A DNA stretch of 64,000 nt from Uloborus plumipes. Taxonomy: Eukaryota > Arthropoda > Arachnida > Araneae > Uloboridae. The notes below the pieces were generated by a model, which was given only the letters and a program-made list of their open reading frames with translations, had not been told where the DNA came from and made no database searches. The stretch lies in NCBI GenBank assembly GCA_038373865.1, contig JAXGGA010004715.1:21272-85271 (forward strand). The letters run 5' to 3'. The position numbers and the translations under genes were made by a program. Shown here one piece after another: positions 12,101 through 27,100 of the stretch (its first letter is position 1; each line of letters starts with the position of its first letter).

Positions 12101-15100
12101 AAAGCAGCAGAAAAAAAGTTAAACTGGTACCTTACTTTTGAAATTTGATGAATAATTATTAATGAAGTTGTGGCATTGCCAAAAAAAAAAAATCAACAAA
12201 GAAACAACAGCTATAGCAAAACAACCTTAGTAAATATCTGCATGCACAAATAAAAGGAAAATAACTCACTAATTGAATATGATTTATCTAAAAGATACTT
12301 GGCACATTTAATTTGAAGTAAAAATGAAAATATTTCACTGTATTGAGTTTGTACTTGTGTTCCTAATATGATATTGATCGGCCACTCGACCTAAAACAAG
12401 AAAAACAACTAAAACAATTGTCCATAAAATGGAAATTCAAATAATTTTCACAAAATCAAATTTACATACTTCATAAAATAACTGAAGTGAATTCAGAAAA
12501 CTTAAAGGCTTTTTGATTTTAACTTCTGAATTTTGACTGTCCAAATATATGCCCAAACTGTAAGAAAAAATGGCATAATTATTGCTATCTAAATATTACG
12601 AATGAAAATTTTATTTGTTATAGCAAGTAAACTGGGTTTAAACATGAAAGCAAATAAAGCATTTAAAGAACAGATGAGCAGGAACACTGCAGACACAAGT
12701 TTTGGCGTTACAAGGAACACCTTTTTCAGTGCAAAATTTTGAGCCTATGGATGAAAAGAATTGGGTGCCTTTTCATTCATAAGCTAAAAATTTTGCACTA
12801 AAAAAGATCTTCCTTGTACTGCCACAACATGTGTAAAATTGCAAGTTTGAACAATATCTAAGATGTTTCCATGAACCCTGTATCTTCCCTCATGCTACAA
12901 TCCTCTTTTTAAGATTTCAATTTTGAAAAAATTCCAGGGGAGAACTTCTGAAGACACATTGCTCCTAGCATCACTAAAAATCGACTAAAAGTGCATTTTT
13001 AAAGCTAACTACAAGCTTGAAAACTTGCCAGAAGCTAATATTTGAACCTATTCCATTTCCAGTGAAACTGAAGATGGCCAGCAATTGCATTTTTAAGACT
13101 AAAATTTCGAAATTTTTCCAGAGCATGGCCCCAAAACTCTTCTTTCTCTATATATAACATCCAGAAAAGAAATCGAAAATGGCGTTTTTAGAACTATGAT
13201 TCAGAAAACTTTCAAAGGGAGAGTCCCCTTGATTTGGATAAATAATATAGTTATATATCAGTAATACTTTAAATTCCTTTTATCCAAGAAAGGTTTATTT
13301 GATCATTTATAACTTTAAAACTGAAATTATGTATTAAAGTTGCAAAGTTTGTCTAGCCCCACTGAAGAAATCGCCTAGCACTGGTATTACATTAGTCAAA
13401 AATGTAAATTTTGCTTACTTTGAAACGTAGTGGGGTGGGGAGTGTTTATATATGTTTGAAAAAATTGAATCACTTCCTCGAGAAAATTATGCATATGCCA
13501 CAGGCCGCAAGCATTATCCTTAGCAGCGTAATCTCATCGGCAGACGATCGGCCATTCATCGAAACCCGATGAAATTCTCATCGGCCGATGATCGGATTCA
13601 ATGAGTTCTCATTGGGAATTGCTCCAATATGTCTCATCGGCCAAACATAATCCGAGCAGCAAAATTCGATGAGTTTTGCTCGAAATACGATGAGATTTGG
13701 AGCAATTTACGAGCAGTGCAGTCCCGTGCCGATGAATTTAGGATCAATTTTGGATGCTCAGCTTATTTTCATCTGGAAAGTTGATCGGAAGGATATCGCT
13801 TTCCGATGAAAAGTAGCTCATCGAAAACCATGCTCGGATACTGATCGAAACGATGTCATTGTACGTTACGGGAGCAGTTTACGAGGAGTTCGATGATCGG
13901 CCGAGCAAAATCTGATGAGTTGATGCTACTTGGGATATTACTCCTGCACTGCTCACCACAAAAGAGAGCTGTAATAATATCCCGTAAGACAAGTGACATG
14001 GTTTAATTAAACTAGAAAAGTTGCAAAACTAAAAACATTTAAATTCTTTTACATTTAAAAAGTCATGTCACAAATTAATTTATTTGTGTGAGTTGTCCAA
14101 ACCAGAAAGTATGTAAAATAACTTTTCAAGGTACAAAAATCTAAAAATTTCCGAGGGAGGACCCCTGGCCCCCCTTCATCTGGGGAAGAGGAATTCTATA
14201 CCTTAAGACCCCTGCAGGTGCCCCCCCTCCCAAATAAAGTTATTTTGGTGATATTTTTGGTTTCAGTACAGAAGATTAAAAAGTATCAAATATAAAACAT
14301 CACTTGTAAAACAATTATTTATCTAACAAATGTCTCAAAATTTAACAAATAAGTATTTGCAAATTTTGAAAAGAATAAGCATCAATTATGTTTATCTGTA
14401 ATTAGTACAATGTTAAAATTAATATTTTTGAGGCAGCATTTTAAGACAAATTTCAAATTTTGTTCCATCCGTTTAACTTCAATCCAAAATTATACATACT
14501 TTTCACATCCCTCCTTGCTGTCCAAGATGGCATTTTGCAAAGCACTATACAAGAAAGAAATGTCCTGCCAAGACTCATGGTAGAAAATCTTAAACAAAAA
14601 ATTCACCAACTTAAATATTAAAAAATTGTAAACAGCTTTATAATTTAAGTACAAAAAATGTCAAAATACAGTGGAGTCTCGAAAACCCGAGGTTCAGCTC
14701 AATCGGAGGGGCACAAACGTTGAGTTTTTTTTTTTGCTTTTCTCAGAAATGTTATTTTTTTCTTTTATTCCTGGAATATCAACCTCACTTTTAGTCACCC
14801 ACCTGTCCGACACTCTTTCTACTCTTATCAGTTACTTAAGACATTTAGCAGTTGGCTAGGGGGTGGTTTGAAAAGGATTAGCAAACTTGTTTCTCTATTG
14901 TATTTTCTTTAATAAGAGTCCAAGTTCCCTAAAGTTTATTGTGTACAATGAGGTTATGAATTTCTCTGTTAATGCAAATGTCACTTTTTCACATTCAAAT
15001 CGTTCCCCAGTTTTATCATTTCGAATACGCATTGATGTTGAAGATTGATAAAGAGCAATGAAATAACAGAATCTAACATCATAGAAATGGTAGAAGGAGG

Positions 15101-18100
15101 GGAAGATTGTTATGATACAGATGAAAATGATTCTCAGCCACTTGAAAAAAAAAACTCTCCCAGTGAAGGTTCTGCAGCATTAGAACTTGCTTTGAAATAT
15201 GTAGAACAACAAAATGAAGCCACCTCAGCTGATGTTTTGCTTTTAAAGTGTTGGTTAGATGTTGCAGTTAAAAAGAGAAGTAATGTATCAGAGCAGCAAA
15301 AAAGCAAAAAATTGAGAAAAAAATTTAAACTGTAAATCTATCTGTAAGCAATTGGGTCGTTCCAGCGAAAATGGCACAAATCAGTCCCAAGACTTTAGAA
15401 TTTTTCGAAATCAATTTTAATAACTACCACTTATTAAGTGTATTTTTTTTTGTTGGTTAATAAATTACACTGCATTGCACAAAAGATGCTTCTGACACTA
15501 TTTCCGAAGATTATTATGCAAATGAAAAAAAAAAAATTCGACAAAAAACACTATTATTTATCCATGTCTTTAGATTTTCTATGTTTCGAATTGTCCACTC
15601 TGTTACAAGCCTTTTGGAAATAAAATAAACAATTGCATACATTCTGATACATTTTTTACAAAAAATTGAGAAAAACTGCCATGATTAGCTTTCTGCATTG
15701 AATTATGTAGTCAACAAAAAGGTTGAGCGTAATTCTTTTTTTATGTTAGTTAATTTGAACGGTTGGATGTCCACTCTATTAGTCGTATTAATGACGAAAA
15801 AAATATTTTTCTTAATATTTTTCTTAAATAAACAGTTTTAGACATGATTTATACCATTTTTGTTGGAATGACCCAATTACAATATGGATCGAAGGTATGT
15901 ATTTCTGTTTTCATTATAGTTGAGTATCACGTTAAATTGCCAAAATCTTTCATATTTTTCTGATAATATGAGTTTCCAATAATCCGAGGTAGTGCCAGCC
16001 CTAATTACCTCGGATTTTTGAGACTCCACTGTAATAATAATAATAAATAAAGAAATAAAAATCAAAACTAAGAAATCATGTTTTCAATGTTAATAATTAT
16101 GTACTCACTTTTTCAAAAACTGTTGAATAGAAGCTGAACATTAAGTCTCCAGATTCCATCAGAAAATATTTCTGAAAATAATTATTTGCTCACAACAATG
16201 ACATTAGCAACAACAATTACTTTTAAAACTTTTTTAATTGAAAAAGAAAAAAAAAAGGACATACCCTCATATTGAGAATATGGATCATAATGTGATATTT
16301 CTCTTTCAATAAATTCATGAGATTCCCACAGATTGGAAAACAGGCATAGTTTGTACAAATTTCAATGGATTTCAATATGCTCCTTTTCAAGATTCTAGGA
16401 ACACTTGGTTTTAAATTTTCAATAATTCTGGAAATGTAAGAAAAAGGACATCCATATAAAGGGACATTCAACATATTCTATAATATGGTCAAAATAAACA
16501 AATTTTAAAATAGTGGGTCATTCCATAGAAATGTCAACCTCAGCCGAAGAAAAAAAATACCGAAGTGAAAAAATATCAATAAATAAATAAATAAATAAAA
16601 ATCATATAACATAAGTTTAAAAAAAAAAAACTGAAAAAGTATTGTAATTATCACTGAGATTAGCCATAATAAATAGTTTGTAGTGTGTCTACTGCTTGTT
16701 ATTCGATGGTTACGTTAGTCAAGATATGTTAGTCACACGTCATCTTGAGTAAAAGTGACACTTAAGACTAAAAAAAATTAACGTTTAATAAATGTGTTTA
16801 ATGTTTTTAAAAGCCAACTTGAAACACTTTTTAAATATATCGATCAATTTTTAACACTTGCTTAACTTTGAGAAATTTTTGCCTCACAACATGCGCATTA
16901 ATTTTCAGGGCTGCAAAAATGTTATGTTAGTCACGTTGCTATTTTGGTTGAAAAAATATCTACTGTCAGTAATTTTGCTTCAAATTCTGAGCAGAAATGA
17001 TACATAGATGCCATTGTACATTGTAAATCCACCTGCATAGCTAAAAGATATTTTTTATCCTTTAAGTTACAAGTAAAAACAGTTACAAAATCAGCTCTGA
17101 ATATTACGTTAGTCACTATGGAATGACCCTAGTTGAATCCTGATTTTTTTTTGCTGATTGTGCTCAGCAACATAAAAAGTTAAAATTTTCAATCACTTTC
17201 CATCAGGGTTTAAGTTAAGTCTAAAAGACCTAAAGCAAAAACTGGAGAAAAGACTTTAGAATGCTAAAATGTCGAAGGCTAATAAATAAGTTAACATATT
17301 TTCTCAACTGCCTCCCTATGTTTTATCTCCTGCTGAAAGCTGAATTCGAAATTCAGCCACTACAGCTTTATAGAAATAAATACACAGTAGGTAATATTTT
17401 TTTCTTTTTCTAATTTGTAATGAAAAGTTCAGAATTGTACTTAGTACAGTGAAACCTGTGTATAACGATACTGTACATAACGATAAACCTGCCTATTACA
17501 ATATTTTGGTTTGGTCCCAGCCAATTTCCCATCCAATCTTGCTCAAACTGTCTATAATAATAATCTGTCTATAACGATATTTTTTCCCGAACCCTTGAGT
17601 ATCGTTATACACAGATTTCACTGTATTGAGAGAACAAATGTTTTTAAAACCCCAATATTACATTTATTAAGGGACATAATGCCCATTAAGACAGTATACG
17701 GTTGAACTTAATAGCATTTCATACATGTAAGTTCAGATTTATAATAAGGTTATGCTCAGTACCCCAATGATTGCTTTCGCTTAAGGATCATGCACTTTTT
17801 GTTCTTCTGTTATATTTGAGAAAAAAAGGGCAAATGCCAAGCTCCATTATCGCAATTCGGTTAATATTTTTTCATTTTATGAACAATGCGACCTACCACA
17901 ACTGAAATCCTGTTTTCCATTGATCACGCACAGAAGCAAAAAAAATATGATTCAAAATTAAGTTGAAACTTACCTTAATGTTTCAATCTGATTCTTTGAA
18001 AATAGCTCCACTGGTTTCCTTTTTGCAGCAGGCAAATACATAGGATTAGTATCTGGACAAAAGAATTTGTGTCTACTTCCTTCATAGCCAAAAATGTTTT

Positions 18101-21100
18101 GCTTCAATAGAGGATCCTCACTTCTACTTTCTTTTTCTTCTATGTTTGAAGCATCTCCTTCAACTTCTTTTTTACAGACCAAATTCTGAATTATTCTCAT
18201 AAACTTTAAATATAATTCACCTGTAAATATTCAACCATTTACTATACCTGTTTTTTGCTCCTAGTACAAGGAGTTGTGCAGTAATGCATATTTTTAATCC
18301 CAAAATTATTTACTTTGAAGTCATTTTCATCATTTCTAAACAATAAAATGTACAATAAACTCCAATTATCTGCCGGTCTTTCACACTTTTGTTTTCCTTT
18401 TTGGGGTGATGATTTACTGAATGCAGAAAGATGCGAGTGCGTTATTGATCATTTTTTAGTTTTTAACCCATTAATGCCTAGCGTCCCTTTTTAGGGACGG
18501 TCTAAAAAAGGGTCTGAATTTCCCCAAAATGCACATTTCAACCAAATAATAGTGTTCAATGAGTACCTTGGTATTGTTTCAATTCGTTATTAACAGACTG
18601 CAGCACATAACCATTGTAAAGTGTGCTCTGTAGCCGTTTTAATATGATCTTTATCAAAAATGACATCATTCGCAATCTCAAGAAAAAAAGCTAAGTTTTC
18701 AAAGTTATTCCCAGCTTCCCAGTTTATGTTAATATCTGATTTTATTTCTTCTTATAAAATGTCTTTTTAAATATTATATCATAGGCAAAAAAAAAAATTT
18801 AGTAAAAAAAGTATGTACCCTCTGTGGTCTAGTGTACTTTTAAGGGACGATTTTTCTTTCCTTAATAAAAAAAAATATTTTTTACATAATATTTTTTTTA
18901 TTATTTTTCCTGTCCATTAAATACTGTTTGTAACCAGTATACAAAATATCTTTGGAAAAAAAATGTCAGGCATTAATGGGTTAAACGTATTTTTTGCATT
19001 CCATGTTATTCTTTTGAGAAGAAAGAATATGTGTGTATGTTCCCTATAGATATATATTCTCCAGTTTACGTCAGATCTGGACCAAATTTGGTAGGAAGGT
19101 ACGTGATTATACGGGAAGGGTTGTTGGGGGTTTTGAACACCAAAAAAGTATGGAACCATTTGAATTTTAGTTTAAGACTCACAAATGGTGTAAAATGGCT
19201 CTACCCAAAAGAATTATAGGATCTTCTTGATTTTGGTCTTATTGGAAAGAGAGCTAAAAATACTTTTAACCAAGATTCTGAAGATTTTCAAATTACTATT
19301 GATATTTTCACCAGGAGAAAAGAGACGAGCATTTTTAAGTTTGGAAATATCAATTTTAAAATCGTCTGCACGAACGTGAAAGAAATTAATTCTCGTGAAA
19401 GAAATCATTAATAAGAAAAAACCGAATAAATATGTGTTGCCACTTCCTTCTTGAATGTGAACAAATAAAATTCTTGCTTTTGCTTTTAGGCTTTTCCTGC
19501 AACGAGGGATTTAAAAAAATTTGCCAATTCATGAATTGTTGGTACTGAGTGCCGGCCAAATATCGACTTTGATCTAATTTGGACTTTTAGAAACGCTTCA
19601 CTTAATATAACTTTTATTCTCTAGCTCAGTGGTTCCCAACCTTTTTCACGTCGCAACCCCTTTTTGATGAGCTAAACAACTCGCGACCCCTTTTTGATGA
19701 GTTACCCCGCATGTCCTCCTCCTCCTCCCTAATATTAACTCCATACGTAATTTTTCGAAATACTAGTCCTAAAATTGCAGTTTACTCGCTCTCTGGAGAT
19801 AGTAGAAGGAAAAGAGGTTCATATAGTTTTATGAAAGGCTTGATCCCAGAGTTGTTTCTTCGGAAATTTCGGTTTTAGAAATGAGGAGATAGAGGGGAGA
19901 TCAGGGACGCTCCCTAAGTTCTATAAAATGAAGTATCTTAAAAAACACAGCTGTAAACTATTTTTGCCTGAAGTAAGGAAAGTGATGATGTTCAGTACTC
20001 TTCATCGAAAAATTGAGGTCATAAAGACACAATTATTAGGGCATACTTGATAATATTAAAAAGAGTTTGAGTTCAGAAACTCACCCCCGAAGTGTTCAAA
20101 AATGAAGTTTTAAAAACGACATTTTAAACGAGTTTTAATGGTGTGTGTATTTGGGAAGAAGGAGCACTTCCCCGGAAGTTTTTCGGAATTTCAGCTCAAA
20201 TATATACAATAGTAGGTTATCTTTGTTAAGGGGAATGTTCACACTCTCCCCAAGACCTTTTTTTTAAATTTATGACCTAAAAACGCAGTTTTACGCAATC
20301 TTGAACTATGTGAAATGGACAGTAGGCCCTCTCCTTGATTTTTTTTCTTTTTCGAAATTGAAGTGCTAAAATTCCAATTTTTAGCTACTTTTCACAAAGC
20401 TAGAGGATGGGATTGTGTTCGAAACTCTTCTCCAGAATCTTCTTTAAATTAAAATCCTAAAAACGCCACCCTAAGCCATCTTTGATGACTTCAGATGAAG
20501 AGTTCGGAGGCAGAAACTCTCTACCAGAAATTATTCGAAATCGTTCCAAAAATGAAATTTTAGAAGATTTCGGATGAGGTTAGGGAGAGGAGAAATCAGG
20601 GAAATTAGCAGAGATTGAAGTCCTTAAACCAAAATTTTAGCTTTTCTTAGAAGATGCCGCTTCGGGGTGATCAAGGGTTCCAGTTTAGGAAGGAGAGAAT
20701 GACGCAACCCCATAGCCCCTCTTCTGGACAGACCACTGCACTTAAGTATGGATGCTGCTTATAATTCATTACTTTTTTCCTATGAATATTAGTTTTTTAC
20801 CTACATTATAAAAAGTTTTCTTAAATCTAGGGATAGTGTCGCGACCCTATGAGAAATGCTTCGTGTTCCCATTTGGGGTTGCGACCCACAGGTTGGGAAC
20901 CACTGCTCTAGGTAGACTAGGCAGAGCCAGGCCTCGCAGCTAGTTTAAAATAATGACATCATTAATAATGATGAAAATACAAAAACAATCTCCAGAAGAA
21001 AGAAAAACACTTACCATGAACATTGTCCAGGAGGGATGTAGTTTTCACTGGGGAGCTTATTTTATTTAATATCTGAACCGATTTTCCAGCAATCAGAAAA

Positions 21101-24100
21101 TCGTTTAAGAATGGTTTCAGGAAAAAATCTTTTTCAACTTGAGTGGGCAATTTCTTTAAAACGAGGGAATGTTCCCAAAATGTTTCATCTGTGACACTGA
21201 TACTTTCTTGTCTAAAGAAAAAAGGGAAGGAAAGAAAAGAACAATTAATAAAATTAAAATATGAATACAATAGAATAAAATATCAACCAAGGTTGCTGAT
21301 GCTGTGCTACAGCAGATCAAATATCCTGAAATTGATTCAAATATGGAAATCCAAACAAAATAGATAGATCTGCGGTGTGACACCTCGTTCCAGCAGAAAG
21401 TTGTTTTTTGATTCTACTATACTAGTTTACTTTAAAATAGGCGTATCAAGTTTAGAAATTTTGCATTGTCTCCATGGAAATCATACGAAAGAAAACAGCT
21501 TTACTCTTTTCTTTTATACACTGCTGTCAAGGCATTTCATTTATTTTATGCTTATCGAATGAGGCTTACGCTTTTACTTATATCCTCATGTCTCAGTTAT
21601 TTCTCAACGTTTTCTAACAAATCTAGTCATACATTAATGCAGCAAAAATTTCCAAGAAAATGTTGAGCTTTATCAACGTTGATTTTTCAATAGAATAATA
21701 GTTTATGCACAAAGCAATTTTAACCGTTTGCATTTAACCATTGTTGCTAAAGCTAAATGGGGAAGAAGTCCATAGCAAGGTAACTACGACAACCATCAGG
21801 GGAAAAGTGCGGAGAGTAGGAAATTAATTTACTTTGAGCCGTCTCTTCTCGTTACACAGGGTACAATTGGGATTTAAAAGTTTTTTTAATCGATTTAAAT
21901 ACTGGTTTTTATCATTTACAAATGCGCAATTAATTAATATTGTTAATTTAATTTTTTTTCTGGAAGGACACAGGTTTAAAATGCTGTCCACTTGAAACTA
22001 CCTACACACCAGATGCACAAGACAAAATGCACTACAGGCAGCAATTCAACTTAAGTTACAAGTTAATTCTCAGAGCAGTACTTTTAAGGATGTTTTGATG
22101 GTTTTTACTTTGAGACTTACAAAACAGAATCCATGAGTTTTGATAATTGAAAATTCTATTGACTTAAAAATAAGTGCATTAAGAATACTTGTTCACCCGA
22201 ACTACATATCAGGTGAAATATCTTTAAGTTTCTGATGAGGATGCAAAAATAATACAGACTTAAAATGCGCTGTAACTATAATAAAAAAGAAAAAAATACA
22301 GGGACTTTTTTTGTACAGAAAACAATTTACTACTGCTCATTTCAACAGTAAAATTCAACAGGTAAGGAGCTAAGCCTACAATAGCTATTCTATTACAGAA
22401 TGCTAGTGTAATTTGACATTCAATATTTCTAGAGTAGGGAAAACCAGACTACCTGTGGGCATGGACTCCCATAAGAAGAAGCAAGTGGGGGCTCAAGCCC
22501 CTCCCCCTTAAAATTTAATACTTTCTTACTTTTAGAACTGTACTTTTGAGCAAAAGTAAAAAAAAAAAATCTTTTCAGCCATTAATGAATAAGTTACTAA
22601 AAAGGTCAAATCTTAACACTTTAATCTGCACTGAAATTGCTTTAACTAAAATGGAAACTTTTTAAAAATTTGTCTTTTAACTGTAAACTATGGGGAAAAG
22701 ATTTAAGCTCCGTTCTAAAATTTCATATGGATAGGGGCAAATGCCTGTTGGAGCATATCACAGACATTTTACTTTTTTAAATCTGAACAAGATACATTAA
22801 ATTATGGTGCAATGAAGTTTGCTACATGGAGAATAAATAACTTTTATAAATTTCAATAACAGAATACAATAAAATTAAATTTTACTAGAATAAGTGTGCC
22901 ATAAAAATATTTGCAAACAATTTTGAAAAAATCTGGTATGGACCCCACACTACTTCCTTTTACGTGTAAATTTCTTAGTAGTTGCCTTAAGTGTTAAAAA
23001 AAGTGCTTGGAGTGAGTAAGGTAACAATTCAAATATTTACTCTCCTAATCTGCCACGAAACAATGCAAAAAATGTTTTCCAATGGTTAATTTTCTAAATA
23101 TTGCTGATTTTAATATCAATCAGTGAATTTTTCGCAAAATATTGCCAACCGCGCCAAGTTGAACCCAAATTCAAAAAATAATTTTTTCGCCAAATTTGTC
23201 GCCAAGTTGGCGTCAAACACTTGGCGACCAAAAGCTTGGCGACATATCGCCAAGTGGTCGCGCCAATTCATATCACTTGAGTCTGCATTGAAATTAACAC
23301 TGATTTACCCCAAAAAAAGGGGTAAAACACCCCCTTGGGAACATTCGAATGCAACCACAAGGGGAGGTGCACAACTAGACCATCCTCAGAGCCTACATAC
23401 CAAGTTAGAAGCTTCTACGGCATATAGTTTTCGAGTTATGCGACACACATACGCACATACATACGCACATACAGACGTCACGAGAAAACTCGTCGTAATT
23501 AACTCGGGGGTGGTTGAAAAGGATTTTTTGGCTACTTATATGTTGGTAGGTACATATGCATGTGCTGACAGGTCGAAAAAACTACTGTACATTCATTCGG
23601 GGGTGAACAAAATCAAAATTTAGACTCAAATTTGAGTGATTTTTTTTCGCGATCACAATACTTCCTTTACTACGTAAAAGGAAGTAAAAAGGTTTAAAAC
23701 TGGGAATGTAACATTTTAATAGAAGGACTTTTACCTAATAAAGAAGAATTCTTCACAAGGGTCTTCAAAAGTTTCAAAAACAATCAGCTTTTCCAAAAAG
23801 GTGAAAAGAGGCTTACAAGTTTTCAAAAATATACTTAAAGTTATCTTCACCTATAACAAATTAACATTTTAATGCATACAATTTGATATGTAAATTTTAC
23901 AAAGACAAGAAAAGAGAACATCTCAGTAATTTAATCAGGGTGTGTACACTACCAGCAGTGTAGAAATCATGCACTTTCAGACTTTTCAGCACTCATTATG
24001 GCAAAAAGCAAGAATGACACAAATGAAAGAAGCAGAACCAACTTTAACACAAGTTACATAATAAGTAAGAAAGACACATTTTTAACTATTTAATTTACAG

Positions 24101-27100
24101 TATTCCAACTAAATGCGTATTTAATTTTGTAAACATACTGTACAATTAATACAATAAAAATCTTAAGATTCTAAATTTAATAGATTTAAATAGGAGACAA
24201 AACATAATAAACGTATCAGAAACCTTATAAATGAATTTAGATTTTTGAGGTAAAACAAATTCTAGTAAGAAAAGTTCGTTTATTTTATCAATACCTCACT
24301 GCTTTAAAATAAAAAATAAAAAAGGAAGTTAAAATCAAAATTAATATTTTAAAATTGCATACTTAGTTGAAAAACATGTTGAAGTTTCTAGTTATGTCTC
24401 CGCAAAACACATCAGTTTTTGCCATGATGGTACAACGCAGCAAAACTGTATTTTTGCCACGACAGTTTTTATTTATTTATTTTTTTTCACTTTCATCAAG
24501 AATCCTTTCTGCGGGAAGAGCTTTATAAGTCACACGTTAGCTACAAAAATTACGTTTTTGTGTCATGGCACTAAGACAAACAAGGATTTTACAGATGTTT
24601 TTGCAAAATATTCCTAACTTGACAGGATTTACTAGGCTTTGAGAAAAAAAAAAAATTAAGGACTTGCAAGGTTTTTTAGGTTACACATGCACCCTGTTTA
24701 AATTACTAAAATAATGCAAGAGGACTAAAATTTTCAACTACTAAAACAGAATACCGCTGATGAGTTCGGTTCTTTCAAAACTTGACGAGAAAGATACGAC
24801 CATAGGAACTGCAATAAAGAGCATGTTCTTTCAAAAGGATCGACCATGTCCGATACAGCAGCTGACATTTCTTGATGCATAAAATAAAGAGTGTCAATGT
24901 CTTTCAAAATGATCTTAAGTTTTTCCTTTAGATTCAAAATTGTAAAAGTCTCATCTGCAGAGAAAAAATGACAGAATTAAGTTCAATGTTTATTTATGCA
25001 GTCTATATTCAACATATTTTAATATGTGAATTTGTATTACACAATAAGCATACATTACACATTACAATAACCATGGTATAAATCAATAATCTAAATAACG
25101 TTGCGTATACAAAAATTATTAACATAATGTAACTTTACATAATGAGTTGACAAAATAAAAAAATGATATTTTAATAATTGTTTTTGTAGGGATATATAAA
25201 CGTAATATATGCAAGTGTGTGTCACTCATTTAGATTATCTGCATTACAATATGAGGTATAATATATCTGTTTTATAATTACATAATTATATACAGTGGCC
25301 CTTGCTTACATGAATCACATTGACTCTAAACAATTTTGATTTAATAAAGCGGCTCATTCAGTAAATCAGCTAAATCAATTAACAACTGATTTAATTAACT
25401 AGCATCTAATGTAACCGACTTAAAGAAACATGGTGTCAGCAAGGTTATACCATAATTTACACAACATGAGCAACCATGGATTTGCTCATATAATGTTCAC
25501 AGAGAATTCTAAAATAAATATATATGAAATTACTAATAAGCTCTTGTGACTCAATGCCATGCAATGTTATTTCTCTGGAGGTTCTGTGACATTTAAGCGC
25601 TGTGCAAACAAACCAAACTGTATGTGAAGTGAAATCAGAAATACAATGTGATCATTGCAGAAATCAAATGACGCAGGATTTGGTCAACAAGGTCAGGGTA
25701 CGATATTCTATAGCTATTCCACAAATTAATGCTATAAACGATAATTTTAAAAAATGCTCAGTTTATGATTTGTTGTAAAAAATTCTAAAACTAGATCTTG
25801 CACTTATAAAGTCGTGCAAAGAAAAATAATTACCTTTCTTTCTCAGAGATTTCTCAATCTTGCACAGCGAAGTTGATACACTTCTTAACTGCGTCTGTAA
25901 TGCAGCAGCAAATGTCTGAAAAGTAAGGCATTTCGGAAGACTCGAGCCATCCACAAGGACAGTTTCCACAAACTTTTGCAGGGATACAACTTTAGCACCA
26001 TACTCACAAAACTCTTTCATAAGTACAGTAAATGTATACTATAGGGGAGAAGAAAGCAGAGGAATAATTTTCATACAAACTCAATATCTGAAGACAATTT
26101 TAATATTCGAGAAATCATTTGAATTTTCTGCAAACTTAATTGCTTATTGTTATTTAAAAAAATAATTAACATTGAAAACCAACTTAATAGAAGCACTTTC
26201 TGTTTGAGAACATTTTGAATTAATTTAAACTATCAAAATAAAAAAAAGAAACAGAAAACAAAGGAGAGTAATAAAATATATTATTCACATGAAAAAATTC
26301 AGAAACGAAATAAAAGAGCAATAAATTATTTGCAATATAAAAAATAGTTGTATACAAATTGCAAAATGTTCAACTACTCAAAGTACTTATACAGATGACA
26401 GAATGTATTAGCATAAATCTTTTATTCAAACTGGAGCAGATTAGAAAAAGCTTTAAGGAAATTTATTAAAATCCTAGTTGATATAAAACAGTTTACGGAT
26501 TACTTAAAACAATAAAATATTATCTTATATACTAATATAAAATCAGCTTACAGAGGTCAGATTGCAAAGATGAACATTTGAATTCACTTTAAATTTAGAA
26601 TTATCCCAGTAAAACACATAAGAGTCCTTAATACCATGAAGTATCCTGAAAAGTGGAAGTATTATTAGTAAGTATAAAAAGACATGATTTGAGAAATAAT
26701 TAAAGCTTTGAAATAATATTGGATGTAATATAAAGGAATATGTGCAGTTTTAAATACGATTACGAAACTTCAACATTGAGGCAAAAATTTTGAACCGCAT
26801 ATTAAGGCTGAAAAGTACTAAAGCTTTGACAAAATAAAAGAAACAAAAATTTTGTATTAGGTCGAACATTTTTCGTTATCTGAATTACATGCACGCTAAT
26901 ATTTCCTTCCCACTATATTGAGTATACAGCACAACAAATGTACACTTAGAGCAAAAGTCCCCACTATCATGGAAAAGTAGCACGTATGAAAACTGACATT
27001 CAAACTGTGCTTAACTGACTTTCTCAAATATTGACTTGATCACGTAAGGCAAACTTTATTATTCTATATTTCATTCATCTCTGTCTCTCGAATTATAGAA

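Larger units (their letters stand above)
14669..16031 (+). mobile_element. pogo/Tigger-like element
   Basis: Left end CAGTGGAGTCTCGAAAACCC, right end complement CAGTGGAGTCTCAAAAATCC, flanked by TA on both sides as in Tc1/mariner/pogo. Carries a transposase C-terminal relic (15045-15335) and a younger insertion at 15354-15874. 1363 bp, internally deleted. In TUBGCP5 intron 15. Confidence 0.88.

Noticed and set aside
22440..22780. Possible MITE around the GGGGGCTCAAGCCCCTCCCCC segment
   Set aside because: I could not find a matching opposite terminus or target duplication.
23123..23623. 166-codon open frame, plus strand
   Set aside because: Lies wholly inside repeat copy A. Parallel frames in copies B-D are differently broken, and the translation has low-complexity HTYAHTYAHT from a CATACG microsatellite.
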